The notes under the pieces were generated by a model. It ran no database searches, was not told where the DNA came from, and saw only the letters and a list, made by a program, of their open reading frames with translations. This document shows, in pieces, positions 1 through 13,800 of a DNA stretch of 64,000 nucleotides (positions within the stretch are counted from its first letter, which is position 1; each line of letters opens with the position of its first letter). A program made the position numbers and the translations under genes. The stretch is from assembly GCA_900239685.1 (NCBI GenBank), contig OENT01000364.1, positions 62,001 through 126,000 of the forward strand, written 5' to 3'. The stretch comes from Rotaria macrura. Its lineage: Eukaryota; Rotifera; Eurotatoria; Philodinida; Philodinidae.

Positions 1-3000
1 CGATTGATATCCAATACCGGAATTAGTTTTTGTTTGCATGGTTTCTGCCTTAGCTAGACAAATCTCAAGAGACGTGGGGGGTAAACTATACGAGATCTAA
101 AAATAGAAAATAACCTAATTGAAAAATTCGCGTGCCAATAGATTCTACTTGTTCTCGATATCGACGTTGCATAGCATCAACTGTTTCAATATTTGCCGAT
201 AGAATTATATCAGCCAAGTCTTCTATCACGGGTCGAAAATGGACAACAAGAAAAATCTAAACAAAACAACAAGAAATAAGAAGATACAGAAAAAAAAATG
301 AATTGCTCGATTTCAATGTATATTGATTACGTACTTCAGCAAGTAGAAATAGAGCAGACGATTGATCAAGAATGATTCGAGGATCCTTAAAATAGTTAAT
401 TAGGAAAATTTAAAACTTAAGGAAATCTTCAACATTTTTCTCTTATTGTTATTTAGGAAAAATATGACGAATGATTAGAACTGAAACGATAGTTATTCTT
501 ACATAGGATATATTTGTTTTGTTTTGTAAAATTCGTTGCATGTTGATTGTTATCAGAGTATTAGTCTTTTCCAAAGATTAGCCAATATTGAAAATATATA
601 GGACTACGGCTTTTTATTACGTCGGTAAGAATTTTTTATAGTTATTATTTGATAGAGGACTAGAGTTTCTTTGAGTTTTACTAATCATGAAACAAGTATC
701 GAATTGTAACATCATACATTTCTAGTTGATGAGGATTATCTCTGCGAACATGATTTCAAATACTCTATTGAATCTGATAGTGAACTGTTTTTCCTCACTA
801 TACTAATGTATATTGAGATTTTGATTTCATTGTATTACAATTTATTTTATGAGATTAATATCTTTGAATTCAAAAACAAAAAAACATTTTCCTTGACTTA
901 CTGTGCTTCGTACAAGTTTCTCACGTTTAATTAATGAAAATACATAAACCGGTATAAGTAGTCGATTCATTAATTGATCTTTAAGAACATTATTGAGACT
1001 AACAACATTGAGTAAAAATATATCTTGAAGATAATGTATATGATCAAGATATTCTTCTAAACTAAATGTTAAACGGTCACGATTATTAATACTAAAAACC
1101 AATGGCAAACAAAAATAATGATAGAATACAAAGAAAACATATATATATCTTTATATTTATCTTACTCTTGATTATTTCTTATTAAACTATCAAAATCTAC
1201 AATATGACTTCGTATAAACCAAACAAGATTAGAAAAATATTCTGTTGCGGTACGATCTAATATAAAACGATGCATAGCTGGATCAGATACTAAAAATGAA
1301 AAATTCAATTTTCATTATAGATTTTGTTTTTTTTTTTTCGTTGAAATATTTCTAATCAAGTGTTGTACCTTTGTAGATATTTAGTGTTAATGTTCGTACA
1401 GCAATACGAACCATAGTTTCTGGATGATTAAAAAATTTTATTGCTTCAACATATAATGGAAAATCACTATTTCTCTAAAAATAAAGAAATTAAAAACAAA
1501 ACTAACAATAATCATATAAAACTATAAAAAATATAATACTTCGTTGTAAAAAAAATTTATTGATTGTGTATTTAATTTTAATGAGAGTGTTTTTAGAAAC
1601 GATATATAATATGCTGTAATTTCTTCATCGTTAAAATCGAATTTATGCACAATTATATTATTTATATGATTATTTGATAGAAGATAATCTAGAATGAGAA
1701 AATAATGAAACATGCATGAAATTAAATATTTTAATTATTCTATATGAACATGATGCTTACATAGTGATGTTTCATGACGAATATTTTCAAAGAGAATATT
1801 GAGCGTTTGTAAAACTTGTACACATATATAACGTCCATTTTTTTGACGCATATAATTTAAAAAGAATGTTAACATTCCTCGTTCGAGAAAATAACTAGAA
1901 TGAATGAGTAAAATTTCAATAGACGTGACAATCTCGTATAGAATCGAATGTATCAAATTGGGCTAGAAGAATTCTAGTAATGACTATGATGTATTGCATG
2001 AGAACTGTATCAAAGTAGGTTTTTCATTCCCAATCAATGTATATAATCCTAATAACTCTTACATAATCTTCCGTATATGTTTGTCCTCGATATACTTCCG
2101 TTTGTGAGACTAATATAATATCCTATTGTCGTTGAAATATTATTTTTGCGAAATATTTCTAAAATTTTAATTGAAAAATAATCACATAAGCCAACATTTT
2201 GCAAACGCACGATACTATCTGTAACGAGGCGAAATACAAACATCTGATTATTTGGTACTTTGCTTCTCTACGAACATATAAATCAAGATCAAACTCCTAC
2301 GTTCATACATCTAGTTCAAATACATATGAATGATTGATCAACTGATGAAAGTTTATGCGTGCACCAAAAAACTAAATTTAATCAATTTCAATATCATTCA
2401 AGCAAGAAAATTCTTTTTCGAATACAATAATTGTTGTCTTGTTATCAGATCAGTAGTTTCAATGAATAAAGACTGCTGGTTAATTAACCTTGAATTTTTG
2501 ATGAAGCTTCTATATATGTATCCTAGTCTTTCTTTCGTTTTTGGTAGTCATATGTATAATTAGATTTATTGAAAACAACATGTGACAGTTTCTACTTATG
2601 AATTAGTAAATTCTCGTAAACTTGTCAAGATCTTAGTATCGCACAAACGATAATAAGTCGTTCAATATTTCCATTGAGATTTCATACCTCATCTACTTTC
2701 GAGTCTAAAAAATGGCAACACACATTCGATACAACATTTTATGCAACGATGTTTAACAATTTAGCTTTATTTCACAATATTCTAATACATTTGAACCATA
2801 GAGAAGAATTATGGCTTCTGATTTTTTTCAGATAAATATACATAGTGATGCCAACATGATATGAACAGTGTAAAATGAAATAAGTAAAATAAAGTAATGA
2901 CAATTTACGTCTTGATTATCACAGAAAATATTCTATCAACATTGTATTGACTTTTTACAAAATAACTTAAGAAACATATGATGATGATGATCTTACTATT

Positions 3001-3378
3001 AATCCATAAGTATGATTAACACTCGTTTTTATTCATTATGTTGACACATCATAACTGAGAATTTTCTTTATACACACAATAAGTTAAAAACTCGACAACA
3101 AATAGAGAGAACCTACTCGAATACAGAACTATCATTTTGATCGCCCCATATGAGAATTTCTGATATGCATCGAAGTGTTTCAATCAATAGATCACGATTT
3201 GCATCTGATACAACGGGATTACGATTTAATACACCACATAAATATCTGAATAAAATATAAATCATAACCGATATCTATCTATACATCGAGTAACTTACTT
3301 AAGATTTTCAATCGAATGTGGATTTCGTGGTTTAGTTTGTCCAAACAAACCATTTTTTGCTCGAGTAAATACCGACAT
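1..3378 (-). CDS. CLEC16A: CLEC16A/Ema-type endosomal protein, N-terminal part (10 exons, runs off the left edge)
   Basis: Homologue of CLEC16A (Drosophila Ema), a membrane-trafficking and mitophagy protein with an N-terminal FPL domain. Exons read on the minus strand: 3378-3299, 3245-3117, 1894-1761, 1688-1540, 1474-1369, 1289-1166, 1091-902, 385-335, 256-149 and 96 to beyond 1. All junctions are GT-AG and keep frame. Diagnostic family stretches are [46 protein letters not shown] and the exon-10 pattern PTSLEI. The ATG at 3378 gives [14 protein letters not shown] followed by [10 protein letters not shown], matching the family start. Intron 2 is unusually long (about 1.2 kb) and intron 7 about 0.5 kb; the others are 42-76 bp apart from those. 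The gene lies 253 bp downstream of RPL17 on the same strand. The C-terminal half is outside the window. Confidence 0.9.
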
Positions 3379-3390
3379 TAAAATAAAAAT

Positions 3391-3405
3391 CTACAACTGA
3401 TCGTA
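3391..3405 (-). promoter_or_regulatory. 3' splice-site-like signal before CLEC16A start
   Basis: On the minus strand an AG at 3392-3391 ends a short CAGTTGTAG tract 13 nt before the ATG. No matching upstream exon is seen between RPL17 and this gene. It could accept a spliced leader. The signal is short and the call is inferred. Confidence 0.35.
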
Positions 3406-3631
3406 TAGAAAACTTATTTATTTTTATTCGTTTGTTTTTTTGTTTTCTCATGCTTCCTATCAAAGACAATGAACAACAATATCTTTTTGTTTTCTATCCA
3501 TCGTTGGATGTTTATCTTTTTATTGAAAGAAACATGAACAAATTGTTTCTAGAAAAAAAAAACAACAACGGACTTTTCTTGTAATTTTCTTTAGTTGTTA
3601 TTGTTGATGAAAACATCTAAATCATAAAGAT

Positions 3632-4259
3632 TTATTCTCTATTCATCATCTTTTGTCGTTTAAGTTTCTTCTTTGATTCTTTCTTCTTCGTTGCTGGTTC
3701 ATCATCGATGGCACCACCAGTACGTGTGAGAAGGTTTTCTTTTTCGCTTAAGATCAATTCAATATGACATGGCGACGATTGATATGGATTAATGCGACCA
3801 TGTGCACGATATGTACGACGACGAATCTTTGGTGCACGATTTACTTGTATATGATCAATAACAAGATGATCGACATCGAGACCTTTTACATCAGCGTTCG
3901 ATTCGGCATTTTTCAATAGTTGTAAGAGAATTTCAGCTGATTTCTTTGGCCAACGACCTTGTGATACTTTGAATACTTTAGCTTGAGCCTTACGGCCAAC
4001 ACCACCATTGTAACGTTTGAATGGGACGATTTCCTTCTTGTTCACGACATTTTTCAAGTAACGTGTTGCACGTCGTAAGGTCATACGCTTCAATGCATTG
4101 GCTGTTTCTCGTGTGTTTTTAAAGTGAACACGTAAATAGGCACCACGAGTTTTGCAAGATTTTGCCGGATTTTCAACGGTACCTACAAAATAGGATATAC
4201 TTTTTTCTCTACATGAACATCGACGAAAAACAACAACACTTACGTGCATAGCGGACCAT
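3632..4259 (-). CDS. RPL17: 60S ribosomal protein L17 (uL22)
   Basis: Structural protein of the large ribosomal subunit lining the peptide exit tunnel. Two exons: 4259-4244 (MVRYA plus one base) and 4182-3632, joined by a 61-bp intron that keeps frame. The product is 188 aa, against about 184 in vertebrates. Family landmarks: [76 protein letters not shown], and a Lys/Arg-rich C-terminus ending [12 protein letters not shown]. The start is the ATG in ACCATGG; the longer open frame to 4249 reads through the intron. Upstream at 4312-4325 (minus) is a TTTTTCTAG signal that could be a leader acceptor. CLEC16A follows 253 bp downstream. Confidence 0.96.
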
Positions 4260-7200
4260 GGTGTTATTTTCTTGTTCGTAGAAAAGTAGTTGAATGTATA
4301 GAGAACAAGATCTAGAAAAAAAATAGAATTTTACAATGAAATCCAAAAACGTTCTATCAGAATAATAAATGTTTATAATGGCAAGTTTTGGACTGAGTGA
4401 TAAACAAGATTGAAAACACGTAACCAATCGAAGAGCTACCATCATGTACTATTCTTACTAGTTAAAGAAGAAAAACTTGGTTGTGAATGTGAATGAAAAA
4501 CATTTTAAAAAATATCTAGAAAATTATCATCAAATTTTTTCAGTGAATATTTTCCTGAATTCAAAATATAGATGTCACTCGTATGGCAGAACGAGTCTGA
4601 TAGGTAAACGGTATTTTTCATGTACACATGGCTGGCTGGTACTGATGTTTCTATGATTGTACGACAACTATTTCGAAGTCTAGAATCTAATAGCAATAGT
4701 AGTTTTGCTGATGATAGCTTTCGTTAGTGCTCCACCATGAGTAGAAGAGGAAAATATGATACTTTCTTGATTTCATTTATGATTAGGCTAGATACGATGT
4801 TCGTGACAATCATTTTAGTTGATATTTAATGAACGAATAAATACGAAAATTATGCTTCAGTTCCTTGTAACTATGTACATTGTCACATCTTTCTTCCATT
4901 TTTTTTTGCTGGTTTCGATAGAGTTTTGTGTATGTTTTTCATCTGCATAAATCACATGGCATTCCGTGCTTCGTTTACTTGAAAACTATCAGCAAAGCTA
5001 TATGATAAAAAAGTTTATATGCATCAAACAACAAGAGAATAATACACCATAAAATAGATGAAAGCCTGTCGTAGTTTTACAAAAAAAAGAACACTCACCA
5101 TTTGCAATATTTTTTCCGAAAAAATAGTTTACTTTAGTTTGCAGATACATACTTCAGATTATCTCGATATATTGTCATTAAAAAGAAGCTAGAGCTGAAA
5201 TATATCTAAAAAATAGTTTTTCATCGAATGAAAACTTGAAAGATACAGTTAGATAGGAGCGAAGATTGTATGAATAATAGTCGAAGAAAATATGACTTGC
5301 AAGGCTTTCAGAATTAAATCTAGGTCAAGGTTGCATTTTTTTTAAAAGCCACTGGAAAAAGCACGTCTTACTTTCTATTCTATTACTGTGAATAGATGGT
5401 TCTACTTGTTGAACAGTGATGCCTACCTCAGAGTGCTATCGACAACTGACTAAGAGGTTCATCGAAATGAGGATTGAGTCCAACGTGAATTTCGTGCACT
5501 ATCTTAGTGTGGCTTTTGAATTTCTATCAGGTTCCACTGATCCAATAGTGGTATGAAATACATTGATAATTAATTCGTATCATAAAAGAGAAGTTGCTTA
5601 AGAGTCGTACTTCTTGATGATGCTTGAAAAGCATAGTGACGATTTTTCAAAGCTTAAAAAGAAACGACACCGTTCAATAATAGATGTTATTAACGTATAA
5701 CGGTGGCTAATTGCTGAAAGCAACTAAACAAGATGAATAAAAGAATGACTAAGCGCATGTTTCTTGTTTTTTATATTTTTAATAGCTAGTGATCAAAGAG
5801 AAGCAAAAGTAAACTTTGTGTAAACAAACCAATGAAATAGTCAATTCATCGTTCAATGCATAGAAGGATACCCCAGTCAAATTTGCTTCTGATCATACAC
5901 AAAATCAATCAAGTAACATAATCTTTTTTGATGTCGACTCATACAACAAACTGTCACATGATGTTTCTTGTGATTGCTAATCAATAGATAAATTATCTCA
6001 AAATGTAGACTTGCTCCGGTAATATTTGCATGTGAACGTGAATGTTTTTTGTTGCTCTGCTCATTTCTATTTCAATAATAAGATTAGTATTTGTTGAATA
6101 ACAAATATCTTCTGAATTTGATATGTTATGCAACATTCTGATAACTTGATGAACATAATATGCTTATAAATCTGTTATGAATTCATGCCTTCATTTCCAT
6201 ATGCGAATCGTGACATATTTTTAGCACATGATTGCATGAATCTAAGACAATTATTACATGACTTTATCCATATATATTAAATATTCTGTACGTTGTTAAG
6301 TTTAATGACGCATTATTGAATTTTTCTTCCACTTTAAAATGTGCCATCAATGAACGATCCAAGGTAATTTTTATTGCTTTATTTTGTTTAATACAACTAC
6401 TGATTCTATATAGATTAGTGTGGTACACGAGTTGAAATTATTTTACAGAAGTATGAATCTAGATAATTCATAGATATCAAGAGAATCGATGTTTTGTTAG
6501 TTACAATAAAGTCAAGGGACGGTTTTTTAATAATTAATTCATTTTTGGATTTTTATAATTCGTTCTGGCTTTTCTGATTTTAATAGAAAAACCTGATTTA
6601 TCATTCGAAATTCTCCTTAAAATCTATGAAAATATTTTCCTATAGAACAAGTAATCCTCAACTTTTTTTTTATTGATTTTCATCATTCTCTTCTTCATGA
6701 TCAGTGTTCAAGATTCGATTATTTCAAATCAATTGATTTGTGAAAAAAAACTATTATATCGTTAACTGGTATCAAGAATATTTCTAAAGTATCAATACTC
6801 TATAGTATTCGACTTTGTATGCAGACACACAGTTATGTACTCTCGTATTCTAACATACCAAACATAAGCAATCACTTTTCCATTGACAGTATCACCGTTC
6901 ATCTTATTCTCTATCTTTTGCATAATTTGAATAAGTTTGTGGATGACTTGTCACTGTCCTTCAAGTTGAAGTGAACATTTCCCAAAATTTAAAGCAACTG
7001 AATGCTCCTATGAGTGGTCAACGATTTCATGGTTGTGTTTTATGTTATTCGAAAATATCTAATATAAGGAACTCTTTTACCATCTGAATATCTATAAAAT
7101 GATACTTTTATATGAGCAGTGAGCAAGCGGCTTACAAGCAAGTCGCTAGAATGCAGAAAAGTGAATATGCAAAGAATCGCCCCCTCCTAGAGAATAACTT

Positions 7201-8189
7201 TATGAGAGAGAAAGGACGAAATGGAAAAGTAGAACTCGTAGTTTCTATTCACACAAAGATAATACCCTAATTTTGATGAATCGTTAATGATTTTCTTAGT
7301 TTTATATAAGTTTCATCCTGAACAATAGTACTATTATAAGTCTTACATATAATATTCTGACTTTGTTTTTGAAAATGTATCCTGCCTGTTTTCTCGACAC
7401 AAAGGCCACTGCGACCCTTTCTCAATATGTTGATTTATGTCAGTAAAAACTATACTGACTTTGAAAAGATTTATTCCTAACTTCAACATACACCGGAAAC
7501 TACAGGTCAAAGAAATCAAAAGTTATTGAAATGGCTAATATTTCTATGTACCTGTCTGTATTATGGTGGGATAAATTCGCTTATTCATGATATTTTAGTA
7601 ACACTCACTCTATTGAAAGTTTATATGACGACATTTGATAACAAGTAGAATAGGGGAGAGCGCGATAAAGTTTGAGTGATTGATGCAACATATGAATGAA
7701 TAAAATGTGAAGTGTTGTTTATACTCAATGATATTGATTGATACGTGAGCGTTTATCTTTCAAAGAGAACAAATCAAGCATTGCTAACTATGTGTGTGTC
7801 GTTTGATAAATCCTTGAGATGTCGCTAATTGATGTTAAGTCAAAACATGATTCGAAATAGTTGAGATTCGATTGAAAAGTTTTATTAGTTTATCAGAAGT
7901 GAGGATATAAGTCAAATTTTCAAAGTTTATCTATTTTAAAATTTTTCAAATGAGAGAGAACAGAATCAAGATTTGATTGGTTTAAATTCATCGTTTGTGT
8001 GATGTTTTTTTTCATTCATACTGTGACTCTTATCTGTCCTACATTTGCGACAAAGAAAATTGTCGTATCGTATGATCAAAACGAAGAATAAACGATGAAT
8101 CTACTTTGATTCATAATATTTATTGTAGATTTTTCAAAACACTAGAGTCTGGTGCTCTTATCAAAGTCCTTCCTTTTGTTTTTCAACAC
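4260..8189. other. Gene-poor AT-rich interval
   Basis: I see no supported gene here. Open frames are short and show no family motif or spliceable exon series. A TATTGTAG acceptor-like signal ends at 8128, in the leader of the following phospholipase gene. No tRNA-like or repeat-array structure was recognised. Confidence 0.6.
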
Positions 8190-10178
8190 ATGATTTATTA
8201 TTTGCTTTTCTTTTCTTTCATCTACTCGTTTCATTATAATGAAGCTGCTAATATTAATTATCCAGCAATATTTATTCCGGGTGATGGTGGCTCGCAAATC
8301 TGGGCACGATTAAATCGTACACTTCCTCCACCACATTTCTTCTGTAGTCGTCATTCAGATTGGTTTGAACTATGGCTTGATCTTCGGCTTATACTTCCGG
8401 AAGTTATCGACTGTTACGTTGATAATATGCGTTTGACATATAATTCAACAACAAAGAAAACATCAAATTTAGAAGGTGTCGAAATAAAAATACCTGGTTT
8501 CGGAGACACATCAACGATTGAATTTTTCGATTCATCGGGCTTTCCGTATTCATCATATTTTGCACCCATCGTACGAAGTCTTGTTACACTTGGCTATACA
8601 CGAGGTGTCAATCTACGTGGAGCTCCGTAAGTTGTTCATTTTTGTTTTTCTATTGAGAGTCATGTTTCACGATTAGCTCGTTTTACTCTTACGCTTAGAT
8701 ATGATTTTCGTCGAGGAATCGATGAACAAGATGAATTTTTCGATAATTTTACTAAATTAGTCAAAGAAACATACGAATTAAATAATCAAACAAAAGTTGT
8801 ACTTGTAACACATAGCATGGGAGGTTCGTTTTGATTTCGAATGGTAAGAATTTTAAATGAGGATTTGTTTAGGTCCGTTCGCTGTATATTGGCTTCATCA
8901 ACAAACACCCGAGTTCAAAGAAAAATATATCCGTTCAATGATAAATATCGCTGCACCCTGGGGCGGTGCAATCAAAGCACTTCGATTAATGATTAGTGGA
9001 GACAATATTGATGTAAGCTTTAACAGAAAAATATAGTTCTAGCATATTGTCCAAAGTAATTCAAAGTTTATGAGGCATCTTTTGATCAAAAACAAAGGCC
9101 ATCGATATAAGAAAATCCATGTTAAGCTTCAACTCAACTTGAACTATTATTAACATCAACTAAAATTCCGTGTGTGAAGGAACTTTTACTGCAGCATGAA
9201 CTCACGAAAATTAATATTTCTTCTATAATCTCAGTTAAATGAGTACCTAGAATCGAACTCTTGTAGGGTTCATCATATACTTTACAGATGCTATAGTCAT
9301 ACATAAAAACATGGAATTAAAAGTTTTGAAAGACTTCGGACAGTAGGCTGAAGAAACAAAAGACAAAATTCCATGATCTAATTAAATGAACCAATAACAG
9401 AATCATGAATAGTTTCAGTAAATTCTATTCCTGGTTACTAAAAGAATGAAAAATTTTAAATTTCACTGCTTTTAGAAAAGAAACAGAACATTTTTTGCCA
9501 ATATGAATTCAATTATAATAGTTGGCTAATAACAATCATTTTCTATCATGAATAGTCTTCGTAATGACTACAATGATATGGATTAGAAAATGATCCAACT
9601 TTTATTTCGTATCTTAATGAACAACGAATAAAATTCATTTCATCTGAAAATTTAAGGTATATGTTGTTTCTCCTGTTCGTGTTCGTCCATATCAACGTTC
9701 TGCACCTTCAACTGCATTTGTCATGCCAAGTGTTAATTTTTGGAATAAAGACGAAGTTATTGTTGTTACTCCTAAACGTAATTATACGGTTAATGATTAT
9801 GAAGCACTTTTTAATGATATACAATTTCCAACTGGTTATGATTATTGGATAAATAATAAAGATTTTGTTCAAGAATTAAAACCACCCGAAGTTGAACTAC
9901 ATGAACTATATGGCAGTCAAATATCAACACCAGGTGTACTTCTTTACAATGCTCGTACATTTCCTGATTTACCACCAGTTGTATTACCGGATAATGGTGA
10001 TGGAACAGTTAATATAAGGAGTTTACTTGGATTTAAAAATTGGGAAAATAAACAACAACAAGATATACATAGTTTAGAAATACAGGGTGTTGAACATTTA
10101 GCTATTTTAAAGCATCCGACAACAATTAACTATGTTACTCAAGTACTAACTGGCCAATTCGATAAAAAAATAGACTAG
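8190..10178 (+). CDS. PLA2G15: Lysosomal phospholipase A2 / LCAT-family acyltransferase
   Basis: Secreted or lysosomal alpha/beta hydrolase of the LCAT family, closest by eye to group XV phospholipase A2 (phospholipid deacylation and transacylation in lysosomes). Exons 8190-8626, 8699-8823, 8873-9012 and 9657-10178 give 407 aa, like the mammalian enzyme (about 412). The ATG at 8190 gives a hydrophobic signal peptide (MIYYLLFFSFIYSF) just before the mature motif NYPAIFIPGDGG. Upstream in-frame sequence has no better ATG. Catalytic triad by position: Ser185 in THSMGG, Asp349 in NGDGTVN, His381 in GVEHLAIL. LPEVIDCYVDNMRL, VPGFG-like IPGFG, GYTRGVNLRGAPYD and APWGG are family landmarks. Intron 3 (644 bp) is long for this locus. 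Which member of the family (PLA2G15 or LCAT) is less certain than the family. Confidence 0.93.
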
Positions 10179-10189
10179 TTTGGTTATCC

Positions 10190-10215
10190 GTGCGTGCGTG
10201 CGTGTGTGTGTGTGT
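10190..10215 (+). repeat. GTGC/GT microsatellite
   Basis: A short run of GTGC units passing into GT units, 12 bp after the phospholipase stop codon and so in its 3' UTR. Confidence 0.9.
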
Positions 10216-10849
10216 ACATGTTTATACTATATCAATCTTTTGAGTTCCGGTGATGTGTTCAATAGAAGAAAAGGAAGCGCTGACAATCTTTAGATTTTTT
10301 TTCTTACTTATATTGACATTTTATACGATTAGCGAAAAGAACATCATAAATACGAATGGATCAACTATGCTTATTTCCTGTACAAGTTTTTTTAATGTTA
10401 TGATTATTCATCTATGTGTAGAAAAAGCGATTTGTGAGTGTATGACTGAGTTTAACAAAGGAGAACATTGCTTTTTTTGTGATTGATAAATTCAAAAAGA
10501 ATATAGCATATTGTCAATTTTTATTGATGTTACTAATGTATATTTTTTCTCCTCCTACTCGTACTTCTTCATTTTCTCTTTTGTCTTGATGAGTTTTGTT
10601 TGCATATGGATGAGAAAAGGAAGACATAGTCGTGATGGTGCACGCGTATCATCTTACCGAGAAAAAGGTGTTGAACATGTTCTGATGACAGCGTGAACGA
10701 ACCATATAAGCTATTGAGAACGATAGAATCTGACGAGACAGACTAATTGTTGGATAATCTTTGGGTTTTTGTTTTCTTCTACTTCTTTAGTTCATCTTCT
10801 TTTCTCAAAAAAGAAAATATCATTTTGTCTTTCAGATGCTAGTACAATA
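10216..10849. other. Interval between phospholipase and myosin genes
   Basis: Probably the 3' UTR of the phospholipase followed by the myosin leader. Two short open frames (10250-10486 and 10511-10696) have no recognisable motif or splice context. The end at 10821-10835 is a good pyrimidine-rich acceptor (TTTTGTCTTTCAG). Confidence 0.5.
10821..10835 (+). promoter_or_regulatory. 3' splice-site-like signal before the myosin start
   Basis: The pyrimidine tract TTTTGTCTTTCAG ends 14 bp before the chosen ATG at 10850. An ATG directly after the AG is in another frame and stops after four codons. No upstream coding exon was found, so this may receive a spliced leader or follow an unseen 5' UTR exon. 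Confidence 0.45.
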
Positions 10850-13800
10850 ATGTTGACACACGAGCAACAGTTGTATTCGTCCATTAGAGATACTATATCG
10901 ATGGTGGGCAAACATGATGACCTTGCCAAACTAAGTCTTCTAACAGAAGATATTCTACTGGAACATTTAAGAGAACGATATGAAAACGATTTAATTTATG
11001 TAAGTATTTTAAATAGAAGAAATTCTATTGAATGATTTCATTACTTTTGATATTTAGACTTATCTTGGCGATATTCTTGTTGCAGTCAATCCATTTCATC
11101 AAACAAATCTCTATACTTCGCAGGTATATTAGTAGTCATAATGAACATCTATTCGTTTTCTCATATGATGTTTACTTGTTTAAGATTCGTGATTTCTATC
11201 GATATTCAAACGATATACATAAACCACCTCATGTCTATGCACTTGTTGATCTCGTTTATCGAAATGTATGTCATGGTATATACGAGCAACAGTGTTGCGT
11301 CATCAGGTAAGAAAAGAATTCCATCCATGGAAAAAATTTAGAAGTTTGTTTGTCTTTCTTTTGATTTAATTTTAGTGGGGAATCAGGTTCAGGAAAAACA
11401 GAAAGTACAAAATTATTTCTCAAACAACTAATGTATTTATGTGGTGGCAGCTCTCAATTAGAACAACAAATTTTACAAGTAAGTATTCATATTGAAATAA
11501 ATTTATATCGAAGATGATGAGATAATAATAAAATTTTAATAATCATTAGAGTTTTGCATATACTAGTTTAACTTTTTTTGCTACATATTAAATATAAGAT
11601 AGTACGAAAGAAAAATGAAATCCCTATTTGATTTATTTAGGCTACACCATTACTCGAAAGTTTTGGTAATGCACAGACTGTGATGAATAATAATTCAAGT
11701 CGATTCGGAAAGTATATAGCTTTGAAATTTATTAATGGCAAAGGTAAATATTCCCAATTATATTTCTATGAATTTCATTGCCTTCTTCGTTTAAGTTATT
11801 GGTGCTCAAATAAGTGATTATTTATTGGAAAAATCACGTGTTGTAATACAAAGTCCAGGCGAGAGAAATTTTCATATATTTTATTATTTATTCGATTATC
11901 TTCCAATTGAAATAAAACAAGTTTTATGTCTTCAAACAAAATATGATTACAAGTACGTCAACTCGAATTTCTAGGAATACAATATTAATTGTTTGTTTTT
12001 TCTTTCAAAGATATCTTGTGACAAATACATCATCAGACGTTTCAACTAATAACACTATGAATTCCTTAGATGAAGTGATCAATGCAATGGGTTTACTTAA
12101 TTTTACTGATAAAGTATGATATGAAAAAAAAAAGATACAGGAGAAAAATATACTATGCAACATGATTAGTAATTACTGTTGTAAAAATTTCGAAGCATCA
12201 ATTTCGATTGAAGTATTTTATTTGTCCATTGATCAGATTTCATTTGTGATTTAATTGACTAAATGTTTCTATTCTGTTTTGAAATCTCGATAAAGAAAAA
12301 CATAGAATGATTCATGATAAAGATTAGGACGAGTCACACTTGTAATCAAATCTTTTCTGATCACTAAATACTAGATATAAATCACTTGTATACGTTATAT
12401 AGTAGTAAGGAAAAAAGCGAATAAATTGATTTTAAATTACAAGTAAAAGCAATCTTTCTTGATCGAAACTTCTTTCGATGATGATAAATTTCAATATCTC
12501 TATTTTGTTTTTCAGGAACAACATTCCATGTTTCGTATATTATCTGGCATTTTAACTATCGGTAATCTCGAATTCTTTATTGATGATGAAGGTTTTACAC
12601 GACAAAATTTCGATGAAGAAAAAGCTAAAAATAATCTCAAAATTATTGGTGTATGTTAGCATAGTTGTAAACATAGAGTAATTGTCAATATATTTTAATA
12701 TCTATCTAGAATATGTTGGGCGTTCGCTCTGACTTAATCATGGAATGTTTAACAACAATGACAACATTGACTCGAAATGAACGAGTAACTAGAAAATTTA
12801 GTTTACAATCCAGTCAAGGTATTTTGCAAAAATCATTGAAATAGACAAACAAAATATTTCTATTTAGATGCTCGTGATGCTTTATCAAAACATTTATATT
12901 CACGTCTATTTTCTTGGCTTATTGGAAAAATAAATGAAACATTAAATAATCCGTATCCAATTCAAACATATCATCATTTGGTTGAAATTGGCTTATTAGA
13001 TATTTATGGTAGTATATAAACATATATGCATTTTTTTTCTATTTTACAATATGAATTATATTTTTAATAAAAAAAAATAAAATAGGTTTCGAACATTTCG
13101 AATTGAATAGTTTTGAACAATTATGTATCAATTTGGCTAATGAACAAATTCAATTTTTCTTCAATCAAGTAAGTAGTCCATCAGTGTGTAATGTATTCTT
13201 TTTTTTGTGTCACAATAGAACAAAGATCAATATTTACATTTTTCGTTTTAGCATATTTTTCGTATGGAAATGGCAGAGTATGAAAGTGAAGGTATCATGG
13301 CTGAAACATTATCATTTACTGATAATCAAGCATTATTGGTAAAAATAGCAAATAGATGAATCAATCGATAACAATAGATTTTTATTTCTTTCTGTTTTCA
13401 GGAACTTTTCATGTCTAAACCATTAGGAATTCTCTCACTATTAGATGATGAAAGTCGACTTCCAAAAGTAAAAAAAAAAAGAAACATGCAAATAATCCAT
13501 TTATTTTTTATTGAAAATCATTGATTGTTTTATCTTTTCTATCCATAGGCCAATGATCAAACATTTGTAGAAAAATTAAATTATCATTTCGGTTCAAATA
13601 AACATGAATGTTATTTAATAAATCGTAATAGTAAACATTCATTTACAATATATCATTATGCTGGCAAAGTTTCTTATTGTGCATTGGGGTTTTTGGAGAA
13701 GAATCGTGATACATTGTCTGATAGTGTTGTTGATATGTTTAAAAATAGTCAAGATGATCTTATACGTTTACTCTTTCATGGAAATCCATCGGATGGTACT

